This document shows, piece by piece, positions 1 through 7,128 of a stretch of DNA of 10,213 nt. Source of the stretch: CAZAYB01 sp964489215 (GTDB lineage Bacteria > Planctomycetota > Phycisphaerae > Sedimentisphaerales > Anaerohalosphaeraceae). A program made the translations under genes and the position numbers. The notes beneath the pieces were generated by a model, which did no database searches, was not told the DNA's origin, and saw only the letters and a program-made list of their open reading frames with translations. The DNA lies in assembly GCA_964489215.1 (NCBI GenBank), contig CAZAYB010000114.1, forward strand, positions 1 to 10,213, read 5' to 3'. How positions within the stretch are numbered: position 1 is the first letter of the stretch; every line of letters starts with the position of its first letter.

Positions 1-737
1 ATATAATAAGGTGTGCCGAATGCCTTACCAGCCTCACTTTTGGCAGCTTCGGCATCACTGGTTGCTCTTGCCAGTCCCATATCCGCAAGCTTGACAACGT
101 TATCTGTGTTTATCATGATATTCTTGGGCTTGACATCCCGGTGGATTAGTCCCTGAGCATGAGCGTGACCAAGAGCCTTGGCAAGCTGAATTATTATTTC
201 CAGTGCTTCCTGCTCATTAAACACCTTACCCTTAGCCAAATCATCGTAGAGAGTTTTTCCCTCGACATATTCCATCACAAAGTAGTAAAGACCCCCAGCC
301 TCCCCCACATCTATCGCCTGCACAATATTGTTATGATTCATTTTGGCCGCGAGTTTGCCTTCCTTATAGAATCGCTTAATATAATCAGGTTTTTCTGTAA
401 ACCTTTTCGGAAGAATTTTTATCGCAACCGTCCTGTCAAGGCTAAGCTGTTTTGCCTTATATACAATTGCCATTGCTCCGGAACCAAGTTTGCCAAGTAT
501 CTTATAACCTGGGACGTTATTCGCCGTGTCCTTGCTTTCCTTAAGGCTTTCTCGAACCCGCTGAGCCTGACTTTTAGTTACATAACCTCTTTGCACCATG
601 AGATCCTCGATGGTCGTAGGTTCCTCGCCTGCCCTTGACTTAAGCTCCTGCTGACACTTAAGAAGCTCTTCTTCGGTACAAAGCTTTTGGTCAAGAGCGA
701 CCCTGCCGAAAATAGAATCATAATTAGTCTCACTCAC
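1..737 (-). CDS. Hanks-type serine/threonine protein kinase, 3' part cut by the window edge
   Basis: The visible 245 residues read from a GTG start at 735-737 without a stop to the left edge, so the C-terminus is missing. Residues 9-66 look like two related helical units (IFGRVALDQKLCTEEELLKC and IEDLMVQRGYVTKSQAQRV), resembling the small N-terminal module of some planctomycete kinases and of GspE/MshE N-termini. The kinase domain starts near residue 77. It has a glycine loop G85-S-G87-A-M-A90 (the third Gly is Ala), VAIK with K107, a probable alpha-C Glu E126, the catalytic loop HRDVKPKN (199-206, D201), a DMG in place of DFG (219-221) and GTPYY (241-245). All residues needed for ATP and Mg binding are present, so it is probably active and an RD kinase. 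The GTG start is supported by CGGAG 9 nt upstream (747-751), and no in-frame ATG lies near it. The gene overlaps the end of the upstream radical-SAM gene by 8 nt, which implies cotranscription and translational coupling. Substrate unknown. Confidence 0.9.
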   Translation of the reverse strand, partial: MSETNYDSIFGRVALDQKLCTEEELLKCQQELKSRAGEEPTTIEDLMVQRGYVTKSQAQRVRESLKESKDTANNVPGYKILGKLGSGAMAIVYKAKQLSLDRTVAIKILPKRFTEKPDYIKRFYKEGKLAAKMNHNNIVQAIDVGEAGGLYYFVMEYVEGKTLYDDLAKGKVFNEQEALEIIIQLAKALGHAHAQGLIHRDVKPKNIMINTDNVVKLADMGLARATSDAEAAKSEAGKAFGTPYY

Positions 738-1785
738 AGCTGTATTCTCCGTCACAGTTTAGCGATGACTTTTCATAACAGTCGTTCGGTCCTATTATCC
801 GTGAATGTAAATTTCTGTCAAAGAAAAATTGCCTGACTTCAGAACATAAATGACATTTACCTGCCCATTTTCCGCTAAGATCAAACCCCAGCTTACCCGC
901 TTCTTCAGCAAGACCCACAGGCCCCCTGTAAAAAAGGGTTTCGATAAATTCCTGGGAACAAGGATCAAAAAGCTTCCATAAAGTGTCAATGCTCTGGTTT
1001 TTTACGTTTCCTGTAATTATCCCGCTGCATTGGCCGTTAAATACATTGCCGTAAGGATCAATATGAACTCCGCCGGAGTGAAGAAACGCGTTTCGACAGT
1101 TATATTCAGCTATCTGGTCGATACTTTTAGTTCGAAACGGTTCTGAAAGTCGTCCTGATGCACGTCCGGTAAATCTGCACCGGTCCTCTTTAAGCATTGC
1201 TATTTTATCATCCAAATTGTCCATATCGCAAATATCGGCCATTTGGCAGGGGTTCTGGATATATTTTTCCCATCTTACAAGCACTTTATCCTTACCAAGT
1301 ATACCTCTTGAAATATCCACAAGACGTCGAACCTTACTTACATCCACAAACTCAGCGTGAAAAGGATCCCACCCGACTGCAAGCTTGTTTAGTCCCATAT
1401 TATGCAAAAAACCGATTCTCTCACGCACAATCTTATCATTTTCTGCCCAGTAACCGTTAGTTTCTATACTGTCAAAACCCGGAAGGGACATCTTTTTAAC
1501 TTCTTCTGCTATCCGGGCAATCAGATCGAAATACAGAAAAGGTTCACCTCCGGTTATATGTATTTTCGTCCGGTCAGCCGATAAATTCACTATACCCTCC
1601 CAGGCCCCAACAGCGGTCTCAACATCAATTTTACCCCCTTTTTCAGGACCGCAATGGTAATAACAAAACTCGCATCGGCCATTGCACTTATAGGTAACCA
1701 TCAACCCACAGTATCGCCAAAGCTTAACTTTCTTCTGCTCCCTGCCTTGGCGACTGTTATAAACATTGTCACTAAGTAAAGTCAT
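730..1785 (-). CDS. Radical SAM protein with SPASM/twitch-like C-terminal cysteines, function unknown
   Basis: A 351-residue protein from ATG 1785. The reading frame can extend three codons to a TTG at 1794, but neither start has a convincing ribosome site. The core radical-SAM site is C34-NGR-C38-EF-C41, the CxxxCxxC that binds the 4Fe-4S cluster for S-adenosylmethionine cleavage. It is followed by TGGEP (78-82), a SAM-binding motif, and ETNGYW (108-113). The C-terminal half carries further cysteines (C230, C253, C276, C311, C314, then C336, C344, C350). C311-HL-C314 and the segment around HIDPYGNVFNGQC resemble SPASM/twitch auxiliary-cluster regions, as in peptide- or protein-modifying radical-SAM enzymes, but spacing is not a clean match to one subfamily that I know. 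No small precursor-peptide gene is visible beside it. Its stop overlaps the start of a Ser/Thr kinase, so the two are probably expressed together. The reaction and substrate cannot be told from sequence. Confidence 0.85.
   Translation of the reverse strand: MTLLSDNVYNSRQGREQKKVKLWRYCGLMVTYKCNGRCEFCYYHCGPEKGGKIDVETAVGAWEGIVNLSADRTKIHITGGEPFLYFDLIARIAEEVKKMSLPGFDSIETNGYWAENDKIVRERIGFLHNMGLNKLAVGWDPFHAEFVDVSKVRRLVDISRGILGKDKVLVRWEKYIQNPCQMADICDMDNLDDKIAMLKEDRCRFTGRASGRLSEPFRTKSIDQIAEYNCRNAFLHSGGVHIDPYGNVFNGQCSGIITGNVKNQSIDTLWKLFDPCSQEFIETLFYRGPVGLAEEAGKLGFDLSGKWAGKCHLCSEVRQFFFDRNLHSRIIGPNDCYEKSSLNCDGEYSCE
747..751 (-). promoter_or_regulatory. Shine-Dalgarno for the GTG-initiated kinase
   Basis: On the minus strand CGGAG lies 9 nt before the GTG at 735-737. 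It sits within the last codons of the radical-SAM gene. It decides the start, because the nearest ATG (719-721) is out of frame. Confidence 0.55.
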
Positions 1786-1881
1786 AAAAAACAAAAATGT
1801 CCATTATTTTAACTATAATGCAAAGAATAAAGCTGCTGAATTGTTAAAACGACATACAGAACCGTCTTTACATGTTTTTCA

Positions 1882-1895
1882 CGCATATATACGCG
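1882..1895. repeat. Imperfect 14-bp palindrome in the guaA / radical-SAM gap
   Basis: CGCATATATACGCG is self-complementary except for one A/C pair. It lies in the 179-nt AT-rich gap between the guaA stop (1965) and the radical-SAM start. The gap has no ORF and no convincing rho-independent terminator for guaA. On the minus strand it holds a possible TATAGT -10 box about 30 nt before the radical-SAM start, but no good -35. The palindrome could be an operator for the radical-SAM gene or chance. Confidence 0.25.
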
Positions 1896-1964
1896 GCTAA
1901 ACAAAAAAAGTTTATAATCACACCTTTAAAATTCGGTAATGTTATGTCTTGTTATTTCTGCCGA

Positions 1965-3506
1965 TTATTCCCATTCGATTGTGGCAGGGGGTTTGCTTGA
2001 TATGTCGTAGACAACCCGATTGACGCCCCGAATTTCATTTATTATCCTGTTGGCGATTCTTCCGAGGGTTTCATGAGGAATATAGGAAAAGTCAGCCGTC
2101 ATGAAATCGGTTGTGTCAACAGAACGGATTGCTATAACATTGTCATAACTTCTTTCGTCACCCATTACACCTACTGTGCTTATAGGAAGCAGCACCGCAA
2201 GTGCCTGGCTCACTTTGCCGTAGAGATTGCAAGCCTTGATTTCCTCTATCAAAATATTGTCAGCCTCTCGGACAATCTCAAGGCGTTTATGCGTTATTTC
2301 TCCAATAATTCTCACCGCAAGACCCGGCCCGGGGAAAGGATGACGCCATACCATATCCTCCGGCAAACCAAGGTACTCACCAACAAGCCTTACTTCGTCC
2401 TTAAAAAGATCCCTTAACGGCTCGACAAGATTAAAACCAAGCTTCTCCGGCAAGCCCCCTACATTGTGATGAAGCTTGATATTTGCCGCTAAATTGCCGT
2501 CTTTGTTTCCGGATTCTATCACATCAGGATACAACGTTCCCTGCGCTAAGAATGAGGCCCCTTTAATCTTGTCAGCTTCACTCTTAAAAGCCTCTATAAA
2601 TTCCGCTCCGATTATTTTACGCTTTTGCTGCGGATTCGTTACACCTGCAAGCTTTGTCAAAAACTTCTCGCTCCAGTCAACTACATGCAGATCAATCTTG
2701 AAATGGCCCCTGAACATATTTTCGACTGCCTGTCTTTCATTTTTCCTCAAAAGACCGTTATCAACAAAAATACAGGTCAGCTGATCACCGACTGCTTTAT
2801 GCAGCAAAGCCGCGGTTACCGCAGAATCAACACCCCCTGACAGTCCGCAGATAACTTTTGAATCTTTCACCTGCTCTCGAACATTAGATACCGTTTCCTC
2901 TACAAAGTCGCTCATCTGCCAATCCCCGCTGCATTTGCAGATGTTGTAAAGGAAATTCTTTAAAATATCAACCCCTCGGGGTGTATGAGTTACTTCAGGA
3001 TGAAACTGAACACCGAAGAAATTGCCCTTTGTATGACGCACTGCAGCATAAGGACAGGTAGGAGTTTCAGCAAGCGATTCGAAATCTTCATTAAGCTGAT
3101 TTACCTGGTCACCATGGCTCATCCAGGCGGTGGTGTTTTCAGGCAATGTTTCAAAAAGGTCTTCGGTGTTTGTGATATTCAGTTCTGTCCTTCCGTATTC
3201 TCTGCTCTTGGCAGGCTGAACATCCGCTCCCAGAACCCTGCACCCGTACTGCATGCCATAGCATATACCAAGAACTGGCACACCCAGACTGAATATCTGA
3301 TCATCGCATTGTGGTGCGTTTTCGGAGTAAACACTGGCAGGACCCCCCGAAAGGATTATACCCTTAAGCCCAAGCCTGCTAAGCTCACCTGCACTTACAT
3401 TCGGTTGATAGATCATTGAATATACGTTGTTTTCACGAACACGCCGAGCGATCAGCTGACCGTATTGACTGCCGAAATCAATAATTGCTACAACTTCCCT
3501 GTTCAA
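1965..3506 (-). CDS. guaA: GMP synthase (glutamine-hydrolysing)
   Basis: Converts XMP to GMP in the cytoplasm using ATP and glutamine. At 513 residues it has the normal length for the fused bacterial enzyme. Residues 5-190 form the class I glutamine amidotransferase domain, with nucleophile C82 in GICYGMQ and H169/E171 in QFHPEV. Residues from about 200 form the ATP pyrophosphatase domain, with the P-loop SGGVDS at 223-228. The C-terminal dimerisation/XMP-binding part has HPFPGPGLAVRIIGE and ends in KPPATIEWE, the usual terminus. The start is a TTG at 3504-3506, with a strong GAGGGAG 7 nt upstream. The encoded N-terminus (MNREVVAIIDFGSQY) fits the family, so this non-ATG start is credible. 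It lies 15 nt after guaB and is the second gene of a guaBA operon. No clear terminator follows it. Confidence 0.98.
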   Translation of the reverse strand: MNREVVAIIDFGSQYGQLIARRVRENNVYSMIYQPNVSAGELSRLGLKGIILSGGPASVYSENAPQCDDQIFSLGVPVLGICYGMQYGCRVLGADVQPAKSREYGRTELNITNTEDLFETLPENTTAWMSHGDQVNQLNEDFESLAETPTCPYAAVRHTKGNFFGVQFHPEVTHTPRGVDILKNFLYNICKCSGDWQMSDFVEETVSNVREQVKDSKVICGLSGGVDSAVTAALLHKAVGDQLTCIFVDNGLLRKNERQAVENMFRGHFKIDLHVVDWSEKFLTKLAGVTNPQQKRKIIGAEFIEAFKSEADKIKGASFLAQGTLYPDVIESGNKDGNLAANIKLHHNVGGLPEKLGFNLVEPLRDLFKDEVRLVGEYLGLPEDMVWRHPFPGPGLAVRIIGEITHKRLEIVREADNILIEEIKACNLYGKVSQALAVLLPISTVGVMGDERSYDNVIAIRSVDTTDFMTADFSYIPHETLGRIANRIINEIRGVNRVVYDISSKPPATIEWE

Positions 3507-3513
3507 TTCTTTT

Positions 3514-3520
3514 CTCCCTC
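3514..3520 (-). promoter_or_regulatory. Shine-Dalgarno that fixes the TTG start of guaA
   Basis: GAGGGAG on the minus strand, 7 nt before the TTG at 3504-3506, fills most of the 15-nt gap between guaB and guaA. It is the strongest ribosome site in the window and sits before a weak start codon. Confidence 0.7.
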
Positions 3521-3521
3521 T

Positions 3522-4988
3522 TTAGCCTTCAAAAGACTGTGCCGAATAATTCGGGCTTTCCTTGGTTATCAGTATATCATGTGGATGGGATTCATTTACG
3601 CCCGCAGGACTGTTTTTTACAAATTCTGCGGTTGTTCGCAATTGTTCTATCGTTCTTGTCCCGCAGTATCCCATACCCGCACGCAAACCGCCGACAAGCT
3701 GATAAAGGTAATCTTCAAGTTTACCTCTGTAAGGAACCCTCCCTTCAACTCCTTCCGGAACCAGTTTATTCGTCTGCTGTGTTGCCTTTTGTCCGTATCG
3801 GTCAGCAGAACCTTTAACCATTGCCCCCAATGACCCCATCCCCCGGTATTCCTTGAACTGCCTGCCTTTATATATAACAAGCTGACCGGGGCTTTCGTCA
3901 AGACCTGCAAGTAATGAGCCAAGCATTACGCTCGACGCACCTGCTGCAAGGGCTTTGCTTATATCTCCGCTGTGCCTTATTCCACCGTCAGCAATTACAG
4001 GTATATTTGCATCATCCGCTGCCTTACAGCAGTTTATTATCGCTGTTATCTGAGGTACCCCAACTCCGCTTATCACTCTTGTTGTGCAGATTGCACCAGG
4101 ACCTATACCTGCCTTGACAGCGTTGGCACCTGCCTTGATCAGATCGCTGGCAGCTTCTGTGGTCGCTATATTACCCGCAATCACATCTATATCGTGCTTC
4201 TTTTTTATCCCCGATACCGTTTCTATTACATTTCTTGAGTGGCCATGGGCCGTATCGACAACTATTACGTCAACTTCAGCTTCGATAAGTGCGTCTATTC
4301 GGTCAAAATCATGAACACCTACTGCGGCTCCCGTTCGCAATCGGCCCCTCGCATCTCGAACCGCCTTTGGGTACTGCTTCATACGAATAATATCTCTCAT
4401 CGTTATCATACCTGCAAGACCGCCGTTTTTGTCCACAAGTAAAAGCTTCTCAACTTTAGCACGCTGAAGGATTTCCTTTGCCTTATCAAGGGTGCATTTC
4501 TCATCTGCTGTTATAAGGTCATTAGTCATAACCTCCCCGACCTTTACGCCATCGTCTTTAAGAAACTTCAGATCTCGACGGGTAAGAATACCAACTAGCT
4601 TTTTATTACTCACAATCGGAATACCAGAAACATTCTGCTCGTTCATCACTTCACGCGCAATTACCACCGAGACATCCGGACCAAGAACAACTGGATCCTG
4701 AATAACACCGTTTTCACTTCTTTTAACCTTGGCAACCTCTCTTTTCTGAGCCTCGATGTTCAGATTCTTGTGAATTATACCTATGCCCCCTTCCTGGGCG
4801 ATTGCTATCGCCAAAGAAGATTCTGTTACAGTATCCATCGCGGCTGATATTATGGGGATATTTATCCCGATGTTATTTGTCAGATTCGTCGATGTATCTG
4901 CATCAGATGGAACAAAATCGCTCCGGGCTGGTAAAAGAAGTATATCATCAAAAGTTATACCGTCTGCGACTATCCTGTCAAAAACCAT
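3522..4988 (-). CDS. guaB: Inosine-5'-monophosphate dehydrogenase
   Basis: Oxidises IMP to XMP with NAD+, the committed step to guanine nucleotides. The 488 residues match the usual bacterial length. The order is the N-terminal part of the TIM barrel (FDDILLLPA, 13-21), a Bateman module of two CBS domains (about 95-205, likely the site of nucleotide allostery), then the rest of the barrel. The catalytic loop is GIGPGAICTTR with C301; many bacterial enzymes have Ser where A299 sits. DGGIRHSGD (334-342) and YRGMGSLGAM (381-390) are phosphate- and substrate-binding segments. The flap includes R398-Y399, followed by LVPEGVEGRVPY. The ATG at 4986-4988 has AAGGGG-type ribosome site 7 nt upstream. 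A near-consensus promoter lies upstream, giving a leader of about 65 nt. guaA follows in the same operon. Confidence 0.98.
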   Translation of the reverse strand: MVFDRIVADGITFDDILLLPARSDFVPSDADTSTNLTNNIGINIPIISAAMDTVTESSLAIAIAQEGGIGIIHKNLNIEAQKREVAKVKRSENGVIQDPVVLGPDVSVVIAREVMNEQNVSGIPIVSNKKLVGILTRRDLKFLKDDGVKVGEVMTNDLITADEKCTLDKAKEILQRAKVEKLLLVDKNGGLAGMITMRDIIRMKQYPKAVRDARGRLRTGAAVGVHDFDRIDALIEAEVDVIVVDTAHGHSRNVIETVSGIKKKHDIDVIAGNIATTEAASDLIKAGANAVKAGIGPGAICTTRVISGVGVPQITAIINCCKAADDANIPVIADGGIRHSGDISKALAAGASSVMLGSLLAGLDESPGQLVIYKGRQFKEYRGMGSLGAMVKGSADRYGQKATQQTNKLVPEGVEGRVPYRGKLEDYLYQLVGGLRAGMGYCGTRTIEQLRTTAEFVKNSPAGVNESHPHDILITKESPNYSAQSFEG

Positions 4989-4995
4989 AAGAATA

Positions 4996-5002
4996 CCCCT
5001 TC
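4996..5002 (-). promoter_or_regulatory. Shine-Dalgarno of guaB
   Basis: GAAGGGG on the minus strand, 7 nt before the guaB ATG, supports the annotated start. Confidence 0.6.
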
Positions 5003-5018
5003 CCGGCTAAGGCGGAAC

Positions 5019-5047
5019 ATTGAAACGAATTGAAATATTGCATTGAA
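5019..5047. repeat. Three ATTGAA direct repeats in the guaB leader
   Basis: ATTGAA occurs at 5019-5024, 5029-5034 and 5042-5047 (TTCAAT on the guaB strand). The steps are 10 and 13 bp, just downstream of the predicted guaB transcription start (about 5054). This could be a repressor site or simple AT-rich repetition. Confidence 0.3.
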
Positions 5048-5060
5048 TAAACCATGACGG

Positions 5061-5089
5061 ATTTTACACGCAGAAAGATTCGCAGTCAA
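5061..5089 (-). promoter_or_regulatory. Sigma70-type promoter of guaBA
   Basis: On the minus strand the -35 box is TTGACT (5084-5089), the spacer is exactly 17 nt, and the -10 box is TAAAAT (5061-5066). Each hexamer matches the consensus at five of six bases. The start would be near 5054, about 65 nt before the guaB ATG. Confidence 0.65.
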
Positions 5090-5107
5090 AGTTTTTCCTG
5101 ATTATAT

Positions 5108-5121
5108 AACTTAATTAAGTT
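5108..5121. repeat. Perfect 14-bp palindrome between the divergent promoters
   Basis: AACTTAATTAAGTT equals its own reverse complement. It lies 19 bp upstream of the guaB -35 box and 29 bp upstream of the aspS -35 box. The position would suit a shared activator or repressor site, or part of an AT-rich UP element serving both promoters. AT-rich DNA yields such palindromes by chance more easily than balanced DNA, so function is unproven. Confidence 0.4.
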
Positions 5122-5149
5122 GAAAAAGCTTTACAGACAGCCTTTATTG

Positions 5150-5178
5150 TTGACTTGAAAACTCCTCTGCGATATCAT
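5150..5178 (+). promoter_or_regulatory. Sigma70-type promoter of aspS
   Basis: TTGACT (5150-5155), a 17-nt spacer and TATCAT (5173-5178). Each hexamer matches the consensus at five of six. Transcription would begin near 5185, leaving about 105 nt of leader before the aspS ATG at 5291. Confidence 0.65.
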
Positions 5179-5202
5179 GTTGCACTTATAAATGGACGTA
5201 TT

Positions 5203-5266
5203 GGCAAAAAGAAACCGTTTTTGGAGCTTTTGCCGCATATACAGGGCGTTTCGCCAGGGATTTTTT
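5203..5266 (+). promoter_or_regulatory. Possible structured leader / attenuator-like element before aspS
   Basis: In the leader GGCAAAA (5203-5209) can pair with TTTTGCC (5228-5234). Next GGCG (5245-5248) can pair with CGCC (5252-5255) around a TTT loop. Five bases later comes a T6 run (5261-5266). The second hairpin is short and is separated from the T tract, so it is at best a weak terminator. No T-box features or runs of Asp codons are seen. Confidence 0.25.
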
Positions 5267-5290
5267 AGTTTATTGACAGAAAGTAGTGAA

Positions 5291-7111
5291 ATGTTGAAAA
5301 GAACACATCAGTGCGGAGTTTTCAGAACCGATAACATCGGACAGCAAGTCGTTGTTGCCGGATGGGCAAATTCCTACAGGGATCACGGGAATCTTGTTTT
5401 TATTGACCTGAGAGACCGGTCAGGTCTTGTTCAGTTGGTTTTTGACCCTGAAGTAAACCAAAACGCACATAAAATGGCACGTGATGTCAGGGATGAATGG
5501 GTTATTGCAGCTTCTGGTAAGGTCAGACCAAGGGGACAGGGACTGGAAAACCCAAAACTGCCTACAGGAAAAATAGAAATCATAGTTGATAAGCTCGAAG
5601 TCCTCAACACTGCCAAAACACCGCCTTTTGAGCTAAGCAATGCCGAAAACGTTAATGAAGAGCTTAGACTGGTAAACAGATTCATTGATCTGCGAAGACC
5701 AAAAATGCAGAATATAATGGATGTTCGCCATAAGGTCACTTCAATAACCAGAAAATATTTCGATAAACTCGGCTTCTGGGAAATTGAAACCCCTATGCTC
5801 GGTAAGAGCACACCCGAAGGTGCAAGAGACTACCTGGTCCCAAGCAGGCTATACCAGGGTTCATTTTACGCTCTGCCCCAGTCACCTCAGCTTTTCAAGC
5901 AGATTCTGATGATTTCGGGAATTGAAAAATATTTTCAGATCGTAAGATGCTTCCGTGATGAGGACCCGCGGGCAGACAGGCAGGCTGAGTTCACACAAAT
6001 CGACGTGGAGATGAGCTTTGTTGACGAAGAAGATGTAATGACTGTAAATGAACAGCTTATCGCTGAAATTTTCAAGGAAGTTCTTGATTTTGACCTTAAG
6101 TTGCCGGTTGAGCGAATGTCCTATGACCAGGCCGTAAAAGACTATGGTATCGACAGACCTGATCTGCGTTTTGACATGAAGCTAAGGGAAATTACTGATA
6201 TAGCTGCCAATTGCGACTTCAAGGTATTCACTTCAACCGTTCAAAAAGGTGGCATAGTTAAAGGACTTTGTGCCAGGGCCGGGGCAAAATATTCAAGATC
6301 TGATATCGAAAAAACACTTACCGGCTATGTCGGGGACTATGGTGCAAAAGGACTGGCCTGGTTCAAGGTTACTAAATCCGAAGAAACCGGCAAGCCTACT
6401 TTGACAAGTTCAATAGCGAAGTTTTTCGATGAACAGCAAAAGGCGAAAATAATTGAGATATTCAGCGCTCAGGAAGGTGATTTGTTATTATTTATCGCCG
6501 ACAAGCCTTCTGTCGCAAATAAGGCTTTAGCGCCGTTAAGGGTTCGTCTCGCTAAGGAGCTTGGACTCATAAAGGAAAACGATTTCAGATTTGTATGGAT
6601 CGTTGACTTTCCGCTTGTCGAATATAACGAAGACCAAAAGCGATACGATTCGCTGCATCATCCATTTACCGCGCCGATAATTGAGGACATCGGAAAAATG
6701 GACACTGACCCGGACCAGGTAAACTCCAGAGCCTACGACCTTGTGCTCAACGGCCTGGAGCTGGGAGGAGGGTCAATTCGTATTCATGACCCCAAAATGC
6801 AAAGGAAAATATTCAAGCTGTTAAACATTACTGAAGAGCAGGCACAGGAAAGATTCGGGTTCATTTTGAAGTCTCTTGAGTATGGCGCTCCCCCGCACGG
6901 AGGACTTGCATTCGGGCTTGACAGACTGGTTATGATGCTGACAGGAACAGACAACATCAGGGACGTTATCGCCTTTCCAAAGACTCAAAGAGGACAGTGC
7001 CTGCTGACTGACGCACCTTCAGAGGTCGATAAAAAACAGCTGGATGAGCTTAACATCAGAACCCAGAAACATCTAAATGCCGTGGATGCAAAGAGATCTG
7101 AGAACCTCTAA
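5291..7111 (+). CDS. aspS: Aspartyl-tRNA synthetase, bacterial type
   Basis: Charges tRNA-Asp with aspartate in the cytoplasm. From ATG 5291 it has 606 residues, close to the usual bacterial length. The N-terminal OB-fold anticodon domain includes FIDLRDRSGLVQLVF. The class II catalytic core has motif 2 at FRDEDPRADRQAEFTQID (221 onward) and motif 3 at GLAFGLDRL (538-546). The bacteria-specific GAD insertion lies roughly at 270-390. The frame is open back to an ATG at 5192, but the 33 extra residues do not resemble the family and that ATG would sit only about 7 nt from the predicted transcription start. The family N-terminus (MLKRTHQCG) begins at 5291. His32 (YRDHGN) is where non-discriminating AspRSs carry His and E. 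coli has Leu, so it may also charge tRNA-Asn for GatCAB. It is first in a likely two-gene unit with the histidine kinase. Confidence 0.97.
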   Translation: MLKRTHQCGVFRTDNIGQQVVVAGWANSYRDHGNLVFIDLRDRSGLVQLVFDPEVNQNAHKMARDVRDEWVIAASGKVRPRGQGLENPKLPTGKIEIIVDKLEVLNTAKTPPFELSNAENVNEELRLVNRFIDLRRPKMQNIMDVRHKVTSITRKYFDKLGFWEIETPMLGKSTPEGARDYLVPSRLYQGSFYALPQSPQLFKQILMISGIEKYFQIVRCFRDEDPRADRQAEFTQIDVEMSFVDEEDVMTVNEQLIAEIFKEVLDFDLKLPVERMSYDQAVKDYGIDRPDLRFDMKLREITDIAANCDFKVFTSTVQKGGIVKGLCARAGAKYSRSDIEKTLTGYVGDYGAKGLAWFKVTKSEETGKPTLTSSIAKFFDEQQKAKIIEIFSAQEGDLLLFIADKPSVANKALAPLRVRLAKELGLIKENDFRFVWIVDFPLVEYNEDQKRYDSLHHPFTAPIIEDIGKMDTDPDQVNSRAYDLVLNGLELGGGSIRIHDPKMQRKIFKLLNITEEQAQERFGFILKSLEYGAPPHGGLAFGLDRLVMMLTGTDNIRDVIAFPKTQRGQCLLTDAPSEVDKKQLDELNIRTQKHLNAVDAKRSENL

Positions 7112-7128
7112 AAATATCGGAAAAAAGT

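Larger units (their letters stand above)
4989..5290. other. Divergent control region between guaB and aspS
   Basis: 302 bp without a convincing gene. From left to right it holds the guaB ribosome site and leader with three ATTGAA direct repeats, the guaB promoter, a perfect 14-bp palindrome in an AT-rich stretch, the aspS promoter, and the aspS leader with two possible hairpins and a T6 tract. The start-to-start arrangement is clear; any shared regulation is inference. Confidence 0.7.

Noticed and set aside
159..638. Plus-strand ORF of 159 codons
   Set aside because: It lies antisense to the kinase, whose opposite-strand reading has clear kinase motifs throughout. The ORF product has no recognisable features.
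1795..1964. Rho-independent terminator for guaBA
   Set aside because: Only a 4-bp TCGG/CCGA pairing with a long loop and a T7 run without a stable stem are visible, so I could not support a terminator.
3522..4988. Ala299 before the catalytic Cys of GuaB as a defect
   Set aside because: All catalytic and flap residues are present, and the family tolerates variation next to the Cys, so it is not evidence for lost activity.
5273..5278. TTGACA hexamer just before aspS as a second promoter
   Set aside because: No -10 box lies 16-18 nt downstream; the matching position is already inside aspS and reads GAAAAG.
5192..5290. N-terminal extension of aspS from ATG 5192
   Set aside because: The 33 residues do not resemble AspRS, the ATG has no ribosome site and lies almost at the predicted transcription start, while the family N-terminus begins exactly at ATG 5291.
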